Positions 10,180 through 19,100 of a DNA stretch of 64,000 nt are shown piece after piece. Position 1 is the first letter of the stretch, and every line of letters starts with the position of its first letter. A program made the position numbers and the translations under genes. The notes beneath the pieces are model-generated. The model had not been told where the DNA came from, ran no database searches, and saw only the letters and a program-made list of their open reading frames with translations. The stretch is from Glandiceps talaboti (Eukaryota; Hemichordata; Enteropneusta; Spengelidae), in assembly GCF_964340395.1 (NCBI RefSeq), contig NC_135555.1, positions 13,151,246 to 13,215,245 on the forward strand, read 5' to 3'.

Positions 10180-13100
10180 AAAGCAAATATGACTGAAATA
10201 TTGTTACAGAGTAAAATTAAAGGCAACAGAATGAAAGAGTTAACTCAGTGAAAAACTACTGCTGTTATATTCTCACTGATAAATTATAAGGATTTGAATC
10301 AAGACAATATACCCAAGCTATCGAATTGTGGTTTGAAGTAGAGGAGATTAAAAGGTGTGCAAATTACCACTGATAAGATTCAGCCATATATGGAGTCTTG
10401 ATATCAAATAAATTGTAAGGTAACATTCTAGTATAGAACTAGAAAAAAATCTGACGAATGAGTCTAGGTGTGTTTATTTTGTGTTTTAATGCACTGCAGG
10501 CAATGATGACAACTAATGAAGTGACCTTTGACCAAGACTTATTAAGTGGAGGATGCCACGGCCTATAAGCTTGCGGATGCACTCCCATTGAGTTGTATAG
10601 CTGTTAACCTTTGCAATCAACCATAAGTCATGACTTGATGAGATTATTTCCTCTACCCTACTTTCATATGAGAGAATGAGTAGCATCCCTAGAGAGATAT
10701 CTCCTTTATAAGAGATACTGAACAAAGTCTATTTCCTAAGCTGTTATACAGTACTCCAGTTAAACATGTAGTGATTAGAATAGAGATTGTTTATGTTGTG
10801 TTGTCACATATCTCTACTACTTTTTTTTTTATATAGATAACTGCATGAATAGAAGTTTAGTTGTATGAGAAATAATTTATTCAGAAAAGTTAACATAGTC
10901 ATAGATTCTGAGCTCTAATGTCGTCAGGAAATACAACTGCAGACATCAAACCACAGACAAATGGAACCTATTACAAACAGGGAAAGTAAACAAATGAATT
11001 GGATTGATAACACTTGGCACTTCATGTTGGAACCGCAGAGACTTGTATTACACACCATGGTTTTGATAAGAACAGTTTTATGGCCTCTGTTTGTGAAATG
11101 CCAGGGGCAACTGGGAAGGTGAACTATTATGTAAAGTGGCCATAAAACTGCTCTTGTCAATTGTTGGCTTGTAATACAAGTCACTGTACTTCCAACGTGG
11201 TGTGCCAAGTGTTATTAATCCATTTCAGTTTTTTACTTTCCCTGTTTGCAACAGTTTCCATTTGTCAACAGTCTGATGTCAGCAGTTACTGTAACGTACT
11301 GTACTTGCAGCCGATTAAATGATGATGTCATTCTGTAGACTGAAATAAAAATGATGTCATCACTAATATAAATTAAAAGACATTTCTTATTTTCTTGTGA
11401 AAAAAGGACTTACCCAAAGAATAATTACACCAAAGTGTATAAATTGTACTATTAAAACCAAGTACACATATCTGCCAGTGATTGTGAATTTCCTAGATGA
11501 GCTAGTTAAATCTTAAAAAATAGCCTAAATACTAAATATTCTCTCTAAAAATAACACTCGGATCACAAGATTTCTGTGAAAGCCTAGGGTATTACTTTCT
11601 TGATATTTACAAATGAAAACATTTTCACTGAAATGTGAGCTGGCCCCCCAGCAGTTCCATTTATTATTACAAATAGAGAAACAAATTAAGGGATGATCAC
11701 ACAATGCCGCACAAGCTCATTAAGCGAACATCGTTCGTTTAGGACAAAACACACTCCTGGCTCCCCCTAAACGAATGTTCACAAGTGTGACATCACATGT
11801 CTATATTCGATGTAAACCATGATGAAAACTGTATCGGTCTGACCACTACAATTGATGCAATGTCAAAACATGATGGCAAACATGAAGTTCCAACCTTATG
11901 AACCTGTTTTACTGAGATGATGGTAAACACATCAAAATACTACCAGAAACCCATTACTGTGTCTCACATTAGATGTACATTTTTTGAAGTGTAAAAGTTT
12001 TCAAAATTTGGTTAGAAATGCAGAAATGAAGTTCAGCAAGCACATTGACACCAGACCCCACCCCCTTTAAAGGACGAAGTTTGCTTATTGAGCTTGTGTG
12101 ACATTGTGTGATCATCCCTATAAACTCTGAGCATAGTTTCAAGTTTGTTATGTGTGAGTTTATTAGGAATCATTTCATCCAAACTGTCTTACAGATAGCT
12201 GTTGCAAATTAAATAGAAACTGATCATGAAGAGATTATCTGACAATTTGAAATCTGTCGTCATTATACATTTAGTGTGTGGAGATGATACATTAATCTTT
12301 ATTGCATAACAATACCGTGGCAAGCATGGTAAAGCATACATAGATAACATACAGGAATTATAACATATAGAAAATGATATACCTGGTAAATGCTGCTGTT
12401 GAGAGAGTCTCCTTTACCCATATAACTTTAATTATAAATACTTTATTGTCATAGGTACATTAAGATATACAATCATTAAAAATTAATTTGTGGTTGCTCA
12501 GATTAAAAACATTTCAAACAACAAAATTTACAGATTACCATAACAGAGGATACAAAAAACTTAAATGACACAACATTATTAAATATGAACGGGTTGGATG
12601 AAATAGTAGAATGATACATATAAAGAAAGAGAACTGGAGGCTGCATATGCGTAGATTTACATATAAACTACTTTTATATTCAGTAAAGATGATACTCTAA
12701 ATGCTGAATGTAATTTATTCCCATTGTTTATTTTTTATAATAGCTGTTATCTGCTAGTTCACATAACTTAGGTGTTAATTGGTGTGAGTCACACTTCCAA
12801 GCCCTTGTGTAAACATCCACAGTGTATCTTATTATAAGCTAGACAGTGAATGTTTACACCAGATCTCAAAGTGGCCTGACCAATTAATGTAACTGATAAC
12901 AGCTAAAGATAAACATTGGGAATAAATGACACTCAACATTTATAACATAGGCTTGATTGAACCATAGACAGTAGATCTCCCCTCTACTGTCTATGATTGA
13001 ACATAACAGTTGTCAAAAACATATGCTTTAAATCTTCGCATATATGCCTCCAGTTCCCTGTGATGGAACTGATATATGAGCAACTACTGGGGTAGTACTG

Positions 13101-16100
13101 TTCTTTATTCTTGTATTTTTTGTATAATGTGGACAACATTTTTGAAGAGATATTGTTTGTCTTTTAGAGTATAAACCTACACTTCTTATAGACCCGATAC
13201 TGTACAATATCTGACGCAGTTGTGGTATGTTGTGCACAGCCATAAATCTTTTAACTCAATTCCTGTCTAGTGTCGGCAAGAATAAAAAATGACATCTGAA
13301 GTGAAGTGTTTGAAACATTAATGATTAAGCTGGCAGCACTTATTTTTGATAAGGACAAATATTCATTAATAATGGAGAATTTGAAATAAGAATGAAACAC
13401 GATAGAATTCAAAATGTCATTTGAACTGATCAGTAGTGAGTATGGAAACATGTCAAATAGCAGAAAGTGAAGATGCAGTTTAATGAGATTCATGCTAACC
13501 AGCAGATCACTTTCATAGTGAAGATAGATTAGGGATTTAAGAGGAGATAGGTTTTTGTTTAGAAATAATAGTTGAAGGTACTTCAGTTTTCACATCTCTG
13601 TAAGTAATTACTGCAAAGTATATTTTAATATATGCTTCTACATTGTACATTACCAGTGACAATATAATTGTAAGTCTTTACAAAATGGGTCACTGCAGTT
13701 TGAATCTGAAGTGCCAGAGTTTTCATTAAGGTGTTGGTATAGGTGACCAAATCAGAAAAAGCAAGGGCCAGCCAGTTTTAATATATCCACAGCTTTTTCT
13801 GCTCGCGTTTGTTCAGATATTTAAGATAAAGGGAGTTTGTAATGGGATAATCTGTTTGTGATAATGTGATAGTAAGGATGTAAACCCACACCAGAAGTCT
13901 ATATCCTTCTTTCAAAAAGTTATATTTAAGTCGCATAAACGTAATAATTTAGTAAATATTAATTTTATGAAGACAGTCATGGGTAAGCAAGTATAGCTGA
14001 CTATTATAATAGCTGTCAGCTGGTGCTTTCACAAAATATTGTGCAAAATATGAAAATTTAACATTTATTAATATTTTTCTCTCTATTCTATTCTATTCTA
14101 TTCTATTCTATTCTATTCTATTCTATTCTATTCTAGTTGATTGCAGTGACAGTTCATTATTTAAATGTTCAGATGTTCAATGTATAAAACGTGAATTATT
14201 GTGTGATGGCGTTTCTGATTGTACTAATGATCGTGATGAATATTGCAGTAAGTATAAAAACAACTCTCTCCAAACATTTAGGGAACAAAATTTAGGCTTG
14301 AATTTTCAGCATGCATGTTAACAAAATGTTGGAAAAATGTTGTTTATCCTTTGTGTAACATGTGTCTCTTCTAGGGATACTTGAGATATAAAGACTAGGG
14401 ATATTTACTTTGTGTAAAAATCCCCTCTGTCTAACATCTCCCTTTTCTGAAAGACTAAAGACTTTGGATTTTTGTATAACTTCTCATCAACAGAGAAAAC
14501 TGTACTGTACAATTTGTAGTCTGCTTAGTCATTTCCTTTACCAGTAAATATGTCAATATTTCTCATAATTTCAGTATTTGCTTTAAGTCAAGGTGTTCTT
14601 GTACATTGTAGTACCATACAGGCATACTCATCCATCCATCCAATCACCTAGGGTACAAAAAAGAATTCTTTAGGGGAGGGGTTCACACACTCAGGTAATA
14701 CTGTTTTGCTGAGTGTAACCATTTAATTTATGCTAATTTATGCTAATTTATGCTAAGAGAAAGGGGGATTATAAATGAGTGGGAGGTTATATGCGGACGA
14801 ATACTGTAGCAACACGGTAACATTCAAATCAATTTAGGTCTGACTCTGTAAATAGATACTTTAAAATGATGCTAGCTATATGCAAAAAATTGATATTCCA
14901 TGGTCAAATCATTTCAACAGGCAAATTAGTGTAAATTGATATCGGCATGGAATTAATATCATTTGTACATATATACTTACTACCTATTGCTACCATGCCA
15001 ATGAAATCGTAGAACAAACCGGTCACATTGTAGACTGAAAATAATACTTATCAGTTGAAGAATAATCAAGATTTTGTGTTCGATTATGGTTTGACAGTGC
15101 AATGTACTCTAACATTACATGTATACAGATTCAGAGATAGTTTGCCTTTTAATTATTAATCTAAGGATTTGTCCCAGGATGATAAAACTTGCATTATGAT
15201 GTGATAGTAGCTCCTATCAAATGATATCAGTATGTTTGTGTCCCCCTGGACATCATGCATTATTCCCTCTAAATTATATCATTATCTCTCTTGATAATTG
15301 GTATCAGATTATAAAGTACAGGTACATGTGTCATTCACCTTAAAGTAGCCATTGGAAGGTCTTTAGTTTGGATTTGTAGTTAAAGTGGCCATATGGATGA
15401 GGATTGGGTATTTATTTTGGAATTTTAATTTATAGAACAATGTTATCATGGCTTCCTACTTGAAAAATAAATGTGAAACAACATAGACCAAGTCTGTGTT
15501 TGTACTTCAATACATTGCAAAAAGCTATAAAAAAGGTGTAAAAAGTTTGTTATTGTACGATAACAAACACTTTACACATTTATTAAGCTTTTGCCATTTA
15601 TTGAATTTCAAACACAGACTTGGTCTATGTTGTTTCACATTTATTTTTCAAGTAGGAAGCCATGATAACATTGTTCTATAAATTAAAAAATCCAAAATAT
15701 ATGCCTAATCCTCATCCATATGGCCCCTTTACCAAGTTTGTGTATAAATCGATTACTTACAAGCATTTGAAAAAGAAGTCTTTTCACTGTTATTGCATTA
15801 CACACATGGACTTGGTGTATGTTGTTTTACATTGTATGTACAAATAGAAAAAGTTTTTTTTTTTAAATTGAAAATCCAAAATGAGAACCATTTCTCATCC
15901 ATATGGCCACTTTAGTGATTTTGTAACATAATCTGCAAAAATCCATTTGTGTCCTTTTTTTAGAACTGTTTAGAGTTTATATTGTATTTCAATTGTGTTC
16001 CAGACGGAACCAGTCCAAGTGATGAAACCTGTTTACATTGCAATGATGGTACATGCATAGCACCATTCTTATCACCCTATGATCAAAACTATGGCAAGGG

Positions 16101-19100
16101 ATATTGGTGGTTTTGTGATGGCTATAATCACTGTCATGATGGTACGGATGAAACCATTGGTAGGTATTCTCTATTGTGATGGTATGGATGAATTCATTGG
16201 TAGGTATTCTCTATTGTGATGGTACAGATGAATTCATTGGTAGATATTCTCTATTGTGATGGTACAGATGAAATCATTGGTAGGTATTGTCTATGTGATG
16301 GTACGGATAAAATAATTGATAGGTATTCTCTATTGTGATGGTATGGATGAATTCATTGGTAGATATTCTCTGTTGTGATGGTACAGATAAAACTACTTGG
16401 CAGTACAAATAATAACATTTGTAGAGTTTAAATTCTAGAATTTTCAAATTAAGTTTTAACACCTTATGGCTATTACTTCCCATCAGAGAGCACTTGATGG
16501 CTTCATTGGGAATTTTCTACACAAGCTTCTATCATTTATTATACATTGTATACTATCATATCTTTTTAAAACTGCCATTAAGATATTTTCTCAGCCTGTT
16601 AACATCTTTCAAAAACTCATCTCCATAAACTAGGGCTCAGTTCACCACTGTAACAGAATATTGCAAAAAGCATCTTGCCTTATCTCTAAAGATCTTAATT
16701 CATGGGGACAGTACATATGGGAATTACCATTTTATCAGATTACCCATGCCTGGGTTCCTGCAATTTGGTTTCTCATTTTATTTTCATCCCAGATACCTGT
16801 TTTGGCTTTAACCTGCCTAACCTTATAATCCTTGATAGAGATCTATCCAATTTGCTTTTGTTAGCCCCTATGGATAACTGCCTTGAGTTGACTTCTAAAA
16901 TGTGTTCCATTTGATGTGTGTTTGCTCAGCTGAATAATTTTCCTTTCAACACAGTGGATTTAACAATTCAGAGTTTAAGAGTGTTTGCTCTGTCAGTCTG
17001 TATGTCCTGTCTGTCAAGCTGTCTGTCTTATATCCATCAATCCATCCATCTATCCTTACCTGCCTCAGTAACCTACCTAACCTTCTTCCCGCCCACCCAC
17101 CCGCCCATCTATCCATCTATGTATCTACCTACCTATATCTACCTGTCTGTCTGTCTGTCTGTCTACCTAGCTAGCTAGCTAATTTATAATGCAATGCCTG
17201 GAACACAGGAACACATTTCCGTTGACTACAGTTTTTAGACCATACCATAAGCTTTGTTTAACAAATGAGTTTCAGATTCATTATAAAACTGTCCTGGCTG
17301 CTCCTAAGAATTGAAACCATGGCAGACTTTGTTTGGATGTGTGGATATTGTAACTCTAGCATTATATTATTAGGACATTACTTTTAATCTACATTTTCCT
17401 GTATTATTTCTACAATTTAATTATCAGTTATTTCAATATTTTGCGAATGATTATCATCATATACAACATGTTCTGTCCTGCCCACCAGATGTATGTTTCA
17501 AGCTAGGCAGTAGATACCATGCTATGTTTAAATGCAAGGGTCATTCCTATGACTTCATGATTCTGCATAAATACACATGTAATGGAGTATTCGACTGTCC
17601 TGGAGGTGAAGATGAAGATCCTAAGATGTGTCATCCAGAAGTCTGTAAGTATCGTAATACCACATTGCCCATGACAAGTAATCAACCATTGTAACCTGGT
17701 TTGAATATGAGTGTGAGTGTACATATGAAAATATTTATGAGATGAAGATGCAGTGGTATCAAGGGAATTTTGTAGTGTATTTTAAAAAGCAGTCAGTGAT
17801 ATGTGAAAATTAGGCAGTAATATAAAGGAACGAGACTCATAAATTTGCCCAGTTATGGAAATATACTGGTTGAAACAAAGAATTTTACAAAACAAATTCT
17901 TGAAAAAGTAGCCAGCAAAAACAATGCAGAGTAGCTGGTTATTTTTTGCTAGTTACTCTTATCTACATCCCTGGGTAATAGTGAACAATAGCATCACAAA
18001 TTGAGGTGCGGTATTATAGTAGCAAATACAACTCTTTGCTAATGCTCCTCTGTATAGTCCCTTAACTGTAGGGTGGACTTGGGAAATGAAATGCTTAAAG
18101 TGGCCATAGGGATGAGGATTGGGTATTTATTTTGGTATAAAACAATGTTATCATGGCTTTCTACGTGAAAAATCAATGTGAAACTACCTAGACCAAGTCT
18201 GTGTTTGTAATTCCATTTATGGCAAAAGCCTAAACAATATATTGGGTTACAAACAAAGACTTGGTATATGTTGTTTCACACTGATTTTTCAAGTATGAAG
18301 CATGATAAAATTGTTTGTATAAATAAAAAATCCAAAATAAATACCCAATCCTCATCCATATGGCCACTTTAAGATTTTCTCAAGAAAACAATATATTTTA
18401 CCAACATCATTTGCAAATGAAGGAAACTGCAGTAGGAGTTGTACCATATATCTTGAACCCATGGAGATGATCAGCAATGCAGTTTTTAAATTTACCCCCT
18501 AAATTTTTTGAGATTCAGATCCTGTGATATATAATTGTTGGTTATCTCCTTAAATGTTTTAATATTCATATCCAGTGTCACATAAATGCTGGTTATCTCC
18601 TAAGTTGTTAACTGTTCATCCCTTTTAAGAATCAATAAAAGCAATAATGAACACATTAGGAATGCTATGCCCATGAGATTTACACTCACATAGATAGCCT
18701 TGCACTTAGAATCCTGATTTGGTTTAAAAGATGAAATCTGATTGATATGTATACAGAACATGGCAACAGTTAGCAATGAGACAGAGAAAAGGGGACAGTA
18801 AATGTACTTGAATTTGCTTTCCATGTAAAGTGCAGCAATCAATCAGCAGTTGTTAATGCATGTCCTAGGTTCAATCTCTATGAAAATGAAGGCAGTATTA
18901 ACTAGGGGCGCTCAGACAAAAGTTTGTTTCAAAGCAAAAATTGACCTGGTTTATGAGCCATTTTGATTTATTTCATGCAATAGATGGTTCCAATTAATGA
19001 TTCTCAACATTAAAATGGGAATTTCTACTTCCATACATGACAAGACTTGAAATATATCAATCTGTGTAACTTAAATTACGTGATGGGTCTACATGTATAT

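Larger units (their letters stand above)
8773..14136. other. 5.4-kb intron rich in inverted-repeat elements
   Basis: This phase-1 intron separates CUB2 from the first LDLa exon. It contains four separate inverted-repeat (MITE or foldback-type) elements, a tetranucleotide microsatellite and a pentanucleotide microsatellite at its acceptor, listed separately. No extra exon with matching phase was found. Confidence 0.6.
14248..16003. other. Intron with inverted-repeat elements
   Basis: This phase-1 intron between LDLa1 and LDLa2 contains a short direct triplication (ATTTATGCTA, near 14730-14755) and the TTAA-flanked foldback copy and half-copy described separately. No additional exon was found. 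Confidence 0.55.

Noticed and set aside
9968-10226. Open frames of repeated YLSI/YLPT residues
   Set aside because: Translation of a TAGA/TAGG microsatellite.
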